21,421 bases of DNA from Actinidia chinensis (Eukaryota > Streptophyta > Magnoliopsida > Ericales > Actinidiaceae): the NCBI GenBank assembly GCA_009663005.1, contig VIGQ01002001.1, positions 10,001-31,421 of the forward strand, written 5' to 3'. The position numbers and the translations under genes were made by a program. A model generated the notes under the pieces. That model was not told the origin of the DNA and did no database searches. It saw nothing but the letters and a program-made list of their open reading frames with translations. Numbering within the stretch: the stretch's first letter is position 1; the number at the start of each line of letters is the position of its first letter. Of this stretch, positions 10,225 to 20,495 are shown in pieces.

Positions 10225-10263
10225 GTGGTCCCAGAAAGCGGTACGGACCACCTCATATGGTCC
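10225..10263 (+). other. Conserved competing hairpin GTGGTCC/GGACCAC
   Basis: GTGGTCC at 10225-10231 is the reverse complement of GGACCAC at 10245-10251. The same GGACCA can pair instead with TGGTCC at 10258-10263. The right copy keeps the first stem perfectly (21157-21163 with 21174-21180) although the loop changed length, and its second stem is reduced to GGACC/GGTCC. Related GGGCCC/GGACCA text occurs in copies A and B. A structured leader or a protein-binding palindrome are both possible. Confidence 0.5.
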
Positions 10264-10354
10264 CACTTTTCTGATGGGTTAGTGCCTTTTGGTTAGGCAC
10301 GTCGCCTTTCCATCACATGGCTGCACAATGGTGGAAGAAACCATGAAGAAAGGG

Positions 10355-10407
<53 letters not shown>

Positions 10408-10433
10408 ATGAATCAATAGATTTCTTCGGTCTG

Positions 10434-10473
<40 letters not shown>

Positions 10474-10492
10474 GAAAGAAGGCAAAAACAAT

Positions 10493-10555
10493 GGGGTAAA
10501 AATTACCTCACCTCCTGAGGTATTTGACATATACATAGTATCCTCTAGTTTTTTA

Positions 10556-10587
<32 letters not shown>

Positions 10588-10613
10588 CTCAGCGGAGGTA
10601 AATGTAATTATCC
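10493..10613. mobile_element. MITE-like foldback element
   Basis: The left arm (about 10493-10534) contains AATTACCTCACCTCCTGAGG and then TATTTGACATATAC. The right arm (about 10571-10613) is close to its reverse complement, with GTATATGTTAGATACCTC and then AGCGGAGGTAAATGTAATT. The whole is about 120 bp with a short A/T centre and no coding capacity, as expected of a miniature inverted-repeat element or a solo foldback. A clean target-site duplication is not obvious. A second copy of the right-end motif (ACCTCCGGGGAGGTAAATGT) at 10746 suggests the end was duplicated afterwards. The right-hand duplicate block ends at the window edge just before this point, so presence or absence there cannot be tested. 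Confidence 0.65.
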
Positions 10614-10895
10614 AAAAAATTAATTCTATGAAAACAATTTTGGCTCACTTCATCTATAGGTGTTTCTCTTCTTTACGAACATCAATGTGTTTTTAATCTA
10701 TTTGGTAGTCGAGTTTAAACGAGTGGTAAATGTAATATGTCAGAGACCTCCGGGGAGGTAAATGTTTTTATTTCCCAAAAAGGTGTAATTCAATTGAAAT
10801 AAATTTTGGCCCAATTCACTTCTCACGTTTTTTTTCCTTTTCAAAAATCAATGTGTTTTTTTCATTTGTTTGGTAGTCGAGTTTAAACAAGTGAA
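10586..10895 (+). repeat. Two-copy 160-bp tandem repeat
   Basis: Unit 1 (10586-10745) and unit 2 (10746 to about 10895) both start ACCTC-GGAGGTAAATGT. Both contain CAATTTTGGC or AATTTTGGCCCA, then a pyrimidine tract and ATCAATGTGTTTTT, and both reach GGTAGTCGAGTTTAAAC. The inner part is a diverged member of the leader motif family seen at 280-420 and elsewhere. The unit boundary coincides with the right end of the foldback element, so the duplication happened after that element was in place. Confidence 0.75.
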
Positions 10896-10900
10896 AGCGA

Positions 10901-12054
10901 AGTAAAGAGAAAAAAGTGGTGTAACGTTAAGAAAGTTTGAAGAATAAATTGGAATTATGTTTGCTTATTTGGACACAGAATCCTAGATTAGAATACTTGA
11001 TTTTTTTGTGTGACCGGTTTTAGTAACATACTTTATGTTTAGTAACTGCAAAAACGGTATGGTCATAATAATGAAGGAGAACAACATTCACGTTCCATCA
11101 GCAATACGGCAAGTGCTATTTTTTTGTTTTTTTTTTTCTTTTTTATTTTTTTTTTTTTTTTTTTTGTTTTTTTTCTCGGAAGTTGGATTTTCATTTTTCT
11201 TTCTGGTACATGATAATTTTGTATATGGAAATTGCTAAGTTTCGAAACTTTCACTGTTGTCAGTCAATGATAGGTTGGGAAGATGGTTCATGTTAAGTGT
11301 ACAGTAGTAAAACTACTTGTTGTCGTCAATAATGAAAGGTCCATGGTCGGAACTCTATCGTATTATTGCCATCCATGCATTCTTATTTCCCCATGCAGGA
11401 GGAGATGATTATGTTTATTTTACAAAGAAGTTAAATTTAAAACTTGCTTTTCTATGCAAACAGGCTATGATTTGCGAATCAAGCTTGAAGTAGATAATAC
11501 CTGGGCTGTTAGAAAACGTCTAAACATTGGGTATTTGCCCGCATGATTACTTTGCATAGGCGAATTAATTATCGCCAACTTTGGTATGGTTACTCTACAT
11601 TACTCTTATTTGTACTTCTACATGAAATAGATTATTGAGTTTTTACAATTATGCTGATATGATGTTGTTTCTTTCCAATGTTTATTTGACATTCCAGGAT
11701 ATAGAAAAAATTTCCTGCTCGAGAATTATAGGCTAAAGGTTCATTGACTTGGATGGTTAATATCCTCAAAATGCCAATTGCCATTGCTATGTATAATTGT
11801 AAGATGTATCCCCGTGATTTTCTCTATTTAGATCACTAATAAGCAGCGGAATATCAGGAGTATTAGGAATACTACACTTCTCTCTAATAAGCCAGTGCAC
11901 TTTGTCGTTATATGATTGCATCTGTGTAATGAGTAAATGGGTCCAATCTTCTAGATTCTGTCATAGAGTTTGTTACGTATTATTGATTATAACACATTCA
12001 TTGGGGATATAAAAATGCTCTCAAGTCCCAATGAGATAAATTGTTTGCTCTTGA

Positions 12055-12104
<50 letters not shown>

Positions 12105-12107
12105 CTT
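10901..12107. other. Unassigned region upstream of SPT6 pseudogene
   Basis: I see no recognisable gene here. The stretch holds a long T tract (11119-11175) and a coding-like scrap near 11464-11530 (GYDLRIKLEVDNTWAVRKRL) just after a CAAACAG acceptor-like site. The rest is ordinary AT-rich sequence. By position it could contain 5' introns and diverged first exons of the SPT6-like gene, whose acidic amino terminus is not found. I could not match the scrap to SPT6. Confidence 0.4.
11119..11175 (+). repeat. T-rich simple repeat
   Basis: This is an almost pure thymine stretch of about 57 bases, broken by single G or C bases. It creates meaningless phenylalanine-rich and lysine-rich open frames on the two strands. 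It could be the reversed poly(A) tail of an old retroposed insertion, or simple slippage. No retroposon body is visible beside it. Confidence 0.8.
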
Positions 12108-12620
12108 ATGCCCCTTTGAACGCCAAGAATTGCGATCAGAATATGTTCTTGATGAAGATGACTATGAGCTGCTTCAAGATAATAACATCAAGGCTTCATC
12201 GTTGTAAAGTCTCTCTCTCTCTCCTCACACACACAATCTACTCTCATTCTTATTTGGTGGCAGATTCGTCTATTGAATAACATTAGTATCTACGATCTAC
12301 AAGTGCTGCTGTATTGGATTTATTTGGTGACTTTTTTGTGTTGTTTCTTGATAAGGAGAGGCATAAAGTTAAAGGGGCTGAAAAAAGATAAGAGGGACTA
12401 GGGGAGAAGCATCAGGTTTTTCTGATGAGGAGGAATTTGTTGAAAGTGGGAAGAGCTGGCGCGAACAACTGAGGAGAAGCTCACACGGAGTTTGTTTGGT
12501 GTGACGAGGGTAAAATTTGTACTATAACTAGTTGTATTGTTGATTCATGTTTGAGTCATTTGCTTAATATCATGCAATGTTGCAGGACCACCCCTGAGGA
12601 GATTGTGAAGAGTAGGAACC

Positions 12621-12661
<41 letters not shown>

Positions 12662-12662
12662 A

Positions 12663-12696
<34 letters not shown>

Positions 12697-12853
12697 AGAG
12701 CTCCATGTGAGGGTATGATTGTAGCGGTTAGTCTGGGTATTGCGAATGTGAACATTTAGGTTTTATATATCAATTGTTATGTAGACGTAGGAAGTGGAAC
12801 AAGGGAGAAAGCCAAGGCAGGCCCGAAGTTCACATTCCTGCACTACGGGACAC

Positions 12854-13402
12854 TCATGACATATTCGGTGTGTAGATGACATTTCTAGCTATGCAAGCAA
12901 GGTTTAGCAAAGACAGAAAGTTAAGATGGTTTTGGTGAATGAAGGGAAAGGAGTTGAGATGAATTCGAATCCATTTTCTTTTGAGAAGTAATATGACAGA
13001 GAAGGACATCCACATGAGGAAGGACGATAACTAGGCAAGAATGCAGGTCACATTGGGCATGTTAAAGATTGTGCTCACATTCAAGCATGTTGCTTACATG
13101 CGTTGGGACTGGATATCATGTTTTTCGTACGTCATGACATATTCGGTGATGTAGATGAAGTTCTCGGCTCTTGCAAGCAGGTAGCAAAGACAGAAAGTAC
13201 GCTGGTTTTGGTTGAATTAAGGGAAAGGGAGGCGTGAGATGAATTCGAATCCATTTTTCTTTTGAAGAAGTATATGAACAAGAGAAGGACATCCACATGG
13301 AGGAAGGACGATATATAGAAAGAATGCAGGCACATGTGATGTAAAAGAGTGTGCTCTATTCAAGATGTGCTTACATGCTTTGACGGATTATCATGTTTTC
13401 GT
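12854..13402 (+). repeat. 278-bp tandem duplication inside SPT6 pseudogene
   Basis: Copy 1 (12854-13131) and copy 2 (13132-13402) both run from TCATGACATATTCGGTG through GAATTCGAATCCATTTT and GAGAAGGACATCCACATG to ATCATGTTTT. The unit covers the end of one exon (HDIFGD to about RMQ) and part of the next intron. The duplicate therefore repeats a coding block and would break the protein even without frameshifts. The two copies differ mainly by single-base indels. In copy 1 the donor after ATGCAG is GT (13047); in copy 2 the T is missing. Confidence 0.92.
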
Positions 13403-14533
13403 GTAGAATATGAGAAAAGCACTGGTTCACCACCACCAAATGAAATGAGTATCGAAGAGGAGATTAACGGATAACCTTAATCAGCTCATGGACTTGCATG
13501 CTGCCTCTTTAAGCGACGAGAGGGGCGTTAAAAGAGGTATCAGGACAACTAAGAAGGAGGGTGAGCTGTCAATAAACAAGGATGACATTATGACGTTTTT
13601 GGAGTTCATGAATGGTAAAGAAGTTTTATGTAAGTCTATATCTTTCATTTGAAGAAATCCCTATTTGCTATTTTATCCTCCATGTTATTGCACCTCCGTT
13701 GTTACTCTTTTTTTGTAGGTTCATTTGTTGCCATGTACGAGGGAAGTGTGCTTGAGCATACTTAGGGACCCAGAGCAACATGAGCGATATTGTGATTCTG
13801 ATAATCCGAACAAACCTGACCACAACCTATCATACGGTGTGACAAGGTACATGAACTTGGCGTTGATCATTGAATTAAATGTGTATATTGAAGATGCATG
13901 TTTTGTTATTAGGACGTAATACGTAGGGTTTAACGTGATTCTGTTTCTGTTGTAGGTACTTTTTGGCTATTCAGGCCTTGGACAGAAATTGGTTGCTTCT
14001 CTAGACAAAAGAGTGGCTCTCCACCATACTACAAACATGCGGTTTATGAAGAGAGTCCGTGCATAATATCATGATGACACGACTTACTCTGATCAGCGCT
14101 CTTTGAAATCCATTAGAATGTCCCCTCAAGGCTGCTTGAACCGAACAAGAGGTCAAGATGTTGACTCAAAGTTTTAACTAGCACTTCCCCGCGTGTGTGG
14201 TTGGCGCAAATGAAGGACGATAAAGAGACCCAGATAAAATCACAATATACTATTGGCTTATAAAGTCTGGTCTATGGAGGTTGGGAGTCAAAGTTTGGGT
14301 ATAGTTTTGAGCAGTTTGGTTTCATATATTTTGAAACGATGGTAGGTTTTTCTTTTGACTGGCATTGTTTTCATGTTTTTGATTGGAACACCAGGCTGTT
14401 ACTTTTTTTTTTTTTGCAGAGAATGGATGAATTGGAGGATGCACTCCCAGAGGAGATGGCTTCAAATGTTTTGTTTTTTTCACATGTGAATGTTTGAAAC
14501 ACGTCAAGCGGGCTGAAATGTTCCAGGCTACAT

Positions 14534-15564
14534 GTATTCTAATATGTTTTTTATTGTGCGTAGATATGTGATAATGTTTTTGCTATCATAGGCTTGCATA
14601 TGAGGGCAATTAGTGCTTGCCAATTCTTTCGTAAAGTAGCCATATGCGACAAGAACAGATTTATATGCCACAGTAAATTCTCATCCTCTGGACAGTCTAA
14701 TAAAGTAATAACTACCTATTCCTGAATGAGATGGAATATTAAATATACGAGTTTGCTCACAGAAATGGGTTGCGTCTATCACAGAAATCGAATGTATGCT
14801 CATCCATTCACCTTTTTTGTCCTTTTTGTGATTCTGTAGTAGGTCCTTGAATTTAGAATGTATCAGGAATACGAATTAGATGTCCCCTTTGAAACAAACT
14901 GAGCAAACTCACCTATTCTCCCTGTAGTACTCCAAAAACATCCTCAAAGCAATTAAACATAAGTCTGAATTCACATCATTGGTAAAAAGGTTAAAATGTG
15001 ATCACTAGATATAAAATATGCACAGTAAGCCTGAGAAACAACTTTTAAGAACAGTCTACCTGATGGAGCAAGGCAGGCATTTTGCAGACTCATGGTGTTT
15101 CTCAATCAAAGATGTGCCAATCTGATAAACATGAGTTCAATCGGATTTGTAATGTCAGAAATAAGTGGAATAGGATGAAACTGAAGGCTATACTTCATAG
15201 TTTTGTGGACCTATGCAAACTGGGCAATGGCAATGGCATGGCAATGAAATGTCTAGAATTTGAATGTAGATTGAGACAGATAAGAGTAGGTGACGCAGCT
15301 AAAAAAAAAAAGAGGTCTGATGTAATTGAGATTGAGGCCGCAACAGGCTACAACGGGACTTGGTTTAGTGGTAAGAGTTGATTTCCATCATGTCTGTGAA
15401 GGTTTACGGAGACAACGATACACCAATTTTTGTCTGGGTTCATCACATGTTAAAACAAAAATTTGAGGCTAGCTTCAAACGCCTTCCTGTTCTGTAAATG
15501 AAGTTTCGTGCCTTCAACCAACAATATGATTTTCAAAATAAACTGAAGACAAATGAGGTCCCAG
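14534..15564 (+). other. Long intron of SPT6 pseudogene
   Basis: This stretch separates the exon ending near the GARHM-equivalent position from the exon that starts at 15565 after CCCAG (AVDISCEP). Its ~1-kb length is plausible for a plant intron, but the other introns here are about 75-150 bases, so it may hold an insertion. It contains a 99-codon open frame at 15082-15381 with no SPT6 similarity. Nothing else is recognised. Confidence 0.6.
15082..15381 (+). CDS. 99-codon open frame of unknown function within SPT6 intron
   Basis: The frame begins MQTHGVSQSKMCQSDK, includes a basic patch DAAKKKKRSDVIEIE, and ends in YNGTWFSGKS. It is one of the longer uninterrupted frames in the window, and unlike its neighbours it has no frame breaks. 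The last residues faintly recall the G-x-W-F pattern of plant Agenet-domain proteins, but this is far too little for a call. No splice sites or promoter point to expression. It may be a chance open frame or a fragment of another inserted gene. Confidence 0.2.
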   Translation: MQTHGVSQSKMCQSDKHEFNRICNVRNKWNRMKLKAILHSFVDLCKLGNGNGMAMKCLEFECRLRQIRVGDAAKKKKRSDVIEIEAATGYNGTWFSGKS

Positions 15565-15994
15565 CGCAGTAGATATAAGTTGTGAACCATGTGTTTGGAA
15601 GCATGTCCGTATATCTTCCTGGATAATGCTGTTGTTTCACCAGTCCGACTCCTGCTGTAACATGGTAATGACCTTTCTACAAGTTGGCAGGGGTCAGTGG
15701 TTTAGTGGTAGCCATTACCAAGATTTGTGGATGCACAATGGCTTCTTATTCCAAGGCTGAAGAGAGAAGCCTCTTTAATGACCATTAGGCTGCCAGAGAG
15801 TGTCCTAGGGACCTAATGATGATATCTCATGATGGTGTGAGTCAATCTTCTCAATTATGGAATGAGCAGAGAGGAAGATGAATACTGTGCAGGATCTGCC
15901 TTTTATGGTTTTCTTACTGTCTTCAATGGAGAAGGAAGCAAGATCAGTGTTACCAGAGAGGAAAATTGGTTGCTTTCTGAATGAGGAAGCTTTT

Positions 15995-16740
15995 GTGGGA
16001 AATGCGTTGGAATGATTTCGTTTGAGCGGATTGGAACTTTTGAGTTGTCCATTGTACAAGTTGTTTGCGACGGCAGAGATGCGGAATCCGAAGCTGAGCA
16101 GCTTGAGATTCGAAATCGAATTGAATGAGAATGCCGCGAAACACTTACATACTGTGCTCAGCAAGATACCGTAGGAGGAGGTGAAATTTCTTACAGCACG
16201 TTTTCGGTAGTGCTTCATTCCTGTATTACTGTATACTAACTTTGTCCCATTAATTATTTGCAGGATGGACTCAGGCCGTGCTTCGAGGCCTTTCTTGTCC
16301 CTCTTTCGAAAAGAGAGGCTAGGTCTCTTCGGGCTTTCTCTAATATAATCGGTATCATTGTGATGATAATATCATTTGCTTTTGCAATAGGGATTGGGAT
16401 GGCATGGCATTTTGATTTTATCTGATAACACTTCTGCATGAGGAGGTTTTTGGTCACTCACAGAACTCTAATTCAAGATCGATGGGGAATTTTGAAATGT
16501 TTGAGACGGGGAAATGGGTTTAATGATGAGGTAATTCCTTTTTGGGGATTAACTCCATGAACATTTTAATATATCGGAGAGCACCAAGAAAGGCTAATGG
16601 AAGCTTCACTTCATCGTGCCAAATAAACTGGAATCATATATCTCTATGGAAGTAGTGCTATGGTACCTTATTTTTTTTCTATAATGATTGTTTAAGGTCA
16701 TGATATTCCTGGGGTTTGATCTTCAGATGAGTTCCACATT
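15995..16740 (+). pseudogene. ULP1/ESD4-like fragment, copy c, fused to SPT6 remnant
   Basis: ULP1-like similarity starts at about 16001 with ATGCGTTGGAATGATTTCG, which matches unit 1 of copy a (3235-3260). It continues through GCGGAATCCGAAGCTGAGCAG. An exon at 16264-16351 follows a TTTGCAG acceptor (DGLRP, AFLVPLS, REARS with breaks). Then comes an exon equivalent to 5570-5795 at 16441-16650. The acceptor before that last exon reads GCATG where copies a and b have GCAG, so splicing there would fail. The LNDE-type motif is present as a frameshifted GGTTTAATGATGAG. The catalytic triad region is absent. There is only one copy of the exon that is triplicated in copy a. Confidence 0.75.
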
Positions 16741-18770
16741 TATATTAGTTTAATTTTCTAGTGTTTGTATTTGGTTACCCAATGTGGGGTCATCTTGAAG
16801 GATTGCAACCTTAGTGAGAAGTCTTTTTCTTAATGGTGATACTTCAATTCTATGCACTTACTAACTCTTGCCCATGGGTCAACCTATAAAATCAACACAC
16901 ATTTTTACGTTGTACTGACCATAAATGCAATCTTCGGTTTCACTCCTTGGAGCAGAACGGAACATGGAAAAAGCTTATCCATAATAGGGAAGGAGAATAA
17001 TTTGTATTAGCAATGACTGATGATCGGCAAATCCTTTATTACATTATTTATCCATGACCAGGTTTCACAACTTGAATTGTAATAAAGTATCTATAATTTA
17101 ATACGGAAAGAGGTTTGTTCATTAAAGACTTAACTGGTTTTCCATGTCATAGGACATGAATTCTTTATGCTCAAATGAGTTGTCAGAATTGCCAAGTGCA
17201 TGAAGGTACTTTATTTACAGAAAGAAGACAAAGGAGATTTAACTCAGCCCTCTAGCCCATTCCCTGCATCAAAAACGTCTGGGATGATAGCCCATACTTG
17301 CTGAACAATTACCTGGCATTGGAATGGTGACTGCTAAGGTTCTTGTTAACTTGTCACGAGCCATTTGACACATTTGGATTTTGTATCTTGAACTACACAA
17401 ATCCAAGTTTTCACTCTCTAATATGTAGGCACTGCATTCTATGGGGTAGCTATGTAATTTTAAACTATGTAATTTTAAAAATGCAATTAAATTTCTTTTC
17501 TTTTCGGTTTGGCTTGTAGCTGTTAGAATAAGATAACCTTTTCTGTTTTCATTAGAAAATAAGTTGACGCTACTAAGTTATTTAGACCGTGATGTATCTA
17601 TATTGTCATAAAACATAATCAGGTGTTGTCACTTACTTAGGGAGTCCAATTTAAGGTGGATTCTAGACTGGAACTCATATTGAGACATTGAGTTTTGATC
17701 ATTTTGTCTCTAAATTTGGCTTGACAACTTCTCATATGGCTCATACTGGAGAATCCGCCGAGTTCTATTACTTTTTTTTTCCTTCTAATATTTCATTTTT
17801 TCTCTGCAAATGTATTGATTCATGTTTCTTCAACTGGTTGGCAGAGTGGTGAATTTTCAAGGTTCAATCCCTTTTGGTCACTTAGACAATTGGAAAATTG
17901 GTTTCGTCTTATTCAGCTTCAGTGGTCTTTATAATTTAGTTTTCTTAATGACCTTTCACAGGCTCAGATTGTTGGTTTTAATTGGCCGCCCTTATAGCAC
18001 AACCATACTGGTTCCAGCCCTCAGCAAGAAAAGCTCACTGCTTAGGCAGATCTGAACTTTTGAACAATTCGTTAAGCTTCTGCCATGTTAGGCAGACATA
18101 CAGTTCCATTATATCTGTTCTAAATCTTGTTTGTCTAATCCTGGGGGGGTGGACATAAGATTTTATGTAAGTTGTATCGACCTCCACCAAATATCTAGTA
18201 CTCAAGGTGATTACTTGAATGTCATTCTTAAACATGGAATTAGCATTTGTCTTCAGTTTCCCTCAACCCAAGGCGTGTGGTGGTCATTAAAGTTGACAAT
18301 TAAGACCTCTTAGTGCCCCACAAAAGAGCCGTGGTATTTTCAAACTAATCCAACAAGGAATAGAGTTTCATGTAAAGTGCTTATCCATTCTCCTATTATA
18401 ATTAGTAGTAAAATTTCTCATCTGTATAGGGAATTATAACTTTTTGGAGCTACAAGTCATTGGATTTATTAGAAATCTGTTGCACAATTACATTCACCTC
18501 CGCATGCTTCTCTAACCTAGCCCAATTTTCAACCTGCTAGAACGAAGATATGGAAAAAGGGTACACCTATGACAATGTTTGTTTGCAATTCCCGTTTGAT
18601 TACTATGACTTCTCTCACGTTATATTGCTTTAAATTACTAAGCTGATGCTAGTATCAAACTGAAGAATAGTGACTTGAAAATTATAACCCCAAGAACGTG
18701 TTTGACCACATACGTGAAAAAGCCCAAGAGTTTCCCTTCGTTTGGCTGCATTGAGCAATGCAGTTGGGCC
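16741..18770 (+). pseudogene. Unidentified multi-exon gene remnant, copy 2
   Basis: This is the second copy of the islands described at 5833-7870: CGVILKDCNL near 16781, an acceptor followed by a GCTCAGATTG exon near 17962, the ADLTFEEF island (here broken) near 18045, and the AACCTGCTAG island near 18530. It is more decayed than copy 1. For example, the ADLTFEEFSKLWPF text needs two frame changes here. The gene of origin is unknown. Confidence 0.4.
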
Positions 18771-20495
18771 CAACTTCATCTTCTCAGTTTTTTTTTCTCT
18801 AGTTTTTCTAGAATTGTAGATTCCTTCATGTTGGATTGCCCGAAAAATGGATGAGGAATAATTAAGAAATAAAATAATTCATGATTAGAATAGTGGGTTT
18901 GTGCCCACTTTCATCTTCAGAGTTTTCTTCTCTTCCTCCCTTGCTCAATTGTGGAAATAAAGTTCCTAATGAACAGAATTGGCATGTCATCATTTTGAGT
19001 GAATTTGTGGTAACTTTTTAAAGAAAGGGCTTATATTAAGAATTAGGGAGGCTTAATTACACTCCATATTTTGGAATATCTGTGAAAAAATCATTATATT
19101 TTTTCATATTGTTATGCGACTTTAACACTAGAAGTTGAATCGTTTTAAATCATTTGACCTACTGCCTTATAAGATTTTATATGAGTTCAATTTAATACTT
19201 TTGTCCCAATCAGTCTCTTTTTCTGCATTTATAGGAAAACTTTTTGAAAACGTTTTTTTCGCATACTATTTATTTGTTTTAACACTTGATTTGAGCCGTG
19301 TGACTAATTAATCCAAGAGAGAAATCACTCAGATTTTAGTTGACTTTGTTAAACAACCCACCGATGCATAGGCCCACAATGATTTGCAAATAGTTATTGA
19401 CTTGTCGTTCGTATATTGTTTTACTGGAGAGAAAAGGACCTTTTTGGGGATCTTATTTTCATGTATGGATTTGGTTGTGGTTTCCTAATAAGTTAGTTCT
19501 ATATCATATTGTATAATTTTTTTGCTGATAAGAATATGTTTTTTTTTGGAAGCCATGGTCACAAACCATGGTTCTCGAGTATTACGAATCTGGTTCAAAT
19601 GAATCCCAGGTTACAACAACAGACCTCTCATACCTTCCTATTGAAAATTGCCACTACTTTATAAATATGAATGTTTTTTCTTTTTCAAATAATTTTTTCA
19701 AAAATCATTATTGAAGTTGATTTGAATGACCACACATATGAAAAAATTTACATTTGCGTCTTTATTGATAAATTAGAGTTTTTGGGTAATGAAAATAATT
19801 TATTTTTGCACCCACCTAATGAATTTTTTTTTATTCTTAGTGTTAATATTTTTTATAGGTCTTAGTAAAAAAGTCTTGGTTGCAACCTTGCCTATGTGTA
19901 GGATAGAATCACTACGCAATTCATATTTGGTAAATTTAGACTAAAAAGTTTTTTTATTTTTTGGTCCAAATTTTTTACTTTTGAATTTTTTAATTACTTA
20001 GTTTTTTATTTTGTTTCTTTATTACATTTTCATAAATCAAATATTTTTTCCTTTTGTTCATTTTGAATAGAGAAACTCCAAGTAAAACATATTCATCTTG
20101 AAAAAACATCCTAAAACCAAATCAGGGAAACATGTCTAATTCTTCAACATGTTAGCCCATTTTTCTTTTTATGTCCTTGGTGAAATATCTAAAATGCATG
20201 CGTCTTTTCTTAAAGAATTTTTTCCAATATAATTTTTTATCGTCAATAAATATTTTTTTTTAAAGTAATATAATCTAGGAGACACTTTTTTTTCATTTTT
20301 TTATAAGCCATTCTTTGCTATTTGTTTTTTTAAAGTAATTTTTCAAATATAAGTTCATTTTATTTAGTTAATTTCTCTATTCAAATTAATTTGAAAAGAA
20401 ATAAAAAACTTACTGCCTAATCAACACTAAGTTAGCCGTTAAAGATAAAGCCTAACAAATGATTTAGAGAGTCGTTAATCACCCCGGATCTTGCT
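18771..20495. repeat. AT-rich dispersed cassette, copy D
   Basis: This copy is co-linear with copy C: TTTTTTTTTCTCTAGTTTTT near 18787, GTGGGTTTGTGCCCACTTTC near 18891, TTATATTAAGAAT near 19031, TTAGTGTTAATATTTTTTAT near 19838, and the junction CCCCGGATCTTGCTAACCGA. It has no coding potential beyond scraps. The right edge is where the composition changes to the GA-rich leader. Confidence 0.7.

Larger units (their letters stand above)
5448..10490 (+). repeat. ~5-kb duplicated block, left copy
   Basis: This block matches about 16330-21421 in order and orientation: ULP1-like exon, unidentified gene, AT-rich cassette, GA-rich leader. Matching landmarks are offset by about 10,820-10,940 bases. Examples are TATGTAGGCACTGCATTC at 6603 and 17422, CAACCTGCTAG near 7698, and AACCGATCA at 9641 and 20496. 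The right copy runs off the window, so the full unit may be longer. The sequence left of the block (4716-5447) and that left of the right copy (SPT6-ULP1) differ. It is therefore not a simple tandem repeat of the whole 10.8-kb interval. Confidence 0.9.
9641..10490 (+). promoter_or_regulatory. GA-rich promoter/leader-like block, copy 1
   Basis: Composition shifts here from AT-rich to balanced. A GAGAGAGAGAG tract (about 9721-9732) is followed by a coding-like or leader segment up to about 9930, and then by pyrimidine-rich leader motifs. An open frame at 9708-9932 (74 codons, MDSGREREMH...) is only partly preserved in the right copy (20619-20861). Both copies share scraps such as ITTPPE, the TREATQFQH/SEATRFQHK pair and the adjacent serine-rich text, so a short first exon is possible. 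The right copy has CTATAAAG at 20528, about 60 bases before its GA tract, but here the TATA-like site is degraded. I infer a duplicated gene start that has lost its gene body. Confidence 0.4.
12108..16000 (+). pseudogene. SPT6: SPT6-like transcription elongation factor pseudogene, 3'-truncated
   Basis: SPT6 is a nuclear histone chaperone that travels with RNA polymerase II. Co-linear matches to plant SPT6 start at 12108-12203 (YVLDEDDYELLQDNNI). They continue at 12356-12509 (GFSDEEEFVESGK), 12586-12712 (DIGDEDDMDDFIVDE), 12785-13046 (THDIFGD, EKYMTEKD) and 13407-13629 (STGSPP, ELSINKDDIMTFLE). Later matches are 13719-13846 (CLSILRDPEQHE), 13956-14341 (AIQALDRNWLLL by frame change), 14420-14533 (RMDELED, PEEMASN) and 15565-16000 (ISCEP, LDNAVVS, DAQWLL, SQLWNEQR, SMEKEARS). 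Introns between most exons keep GT and AG ends, so it was copied from DNA, not mRNA. The extreme amino terminus and the whole carboxy half (YqgF-like, HhH, S1, SH2) are missing. Every exon has frameshifts or stops. The family call is firm because about ten motifs occur in the right order. Confidence 0.93.

Noticed and set aside
11035..11254. Phe-rich and Lys-rich small proteins on opposite strands
   Set aside because: They are produced by the long T tract and have no other support.
15684..15720. GGGTCAGTGGTTTAGTGGTAG resembles the A-box start of a tRNA gene
   Set aside because: There is no matching acceptor stem, anticodon arm or B box, and the text aligns with the SPT6 exon leading to DAQWLL.
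15805..16218. 137-codon minus-strand frame, the longest in the window
   Set aside because: It is antisense to the SPT6-ULP1 junction, where plus-strand family similarity is clear. It is low in recognisable content.
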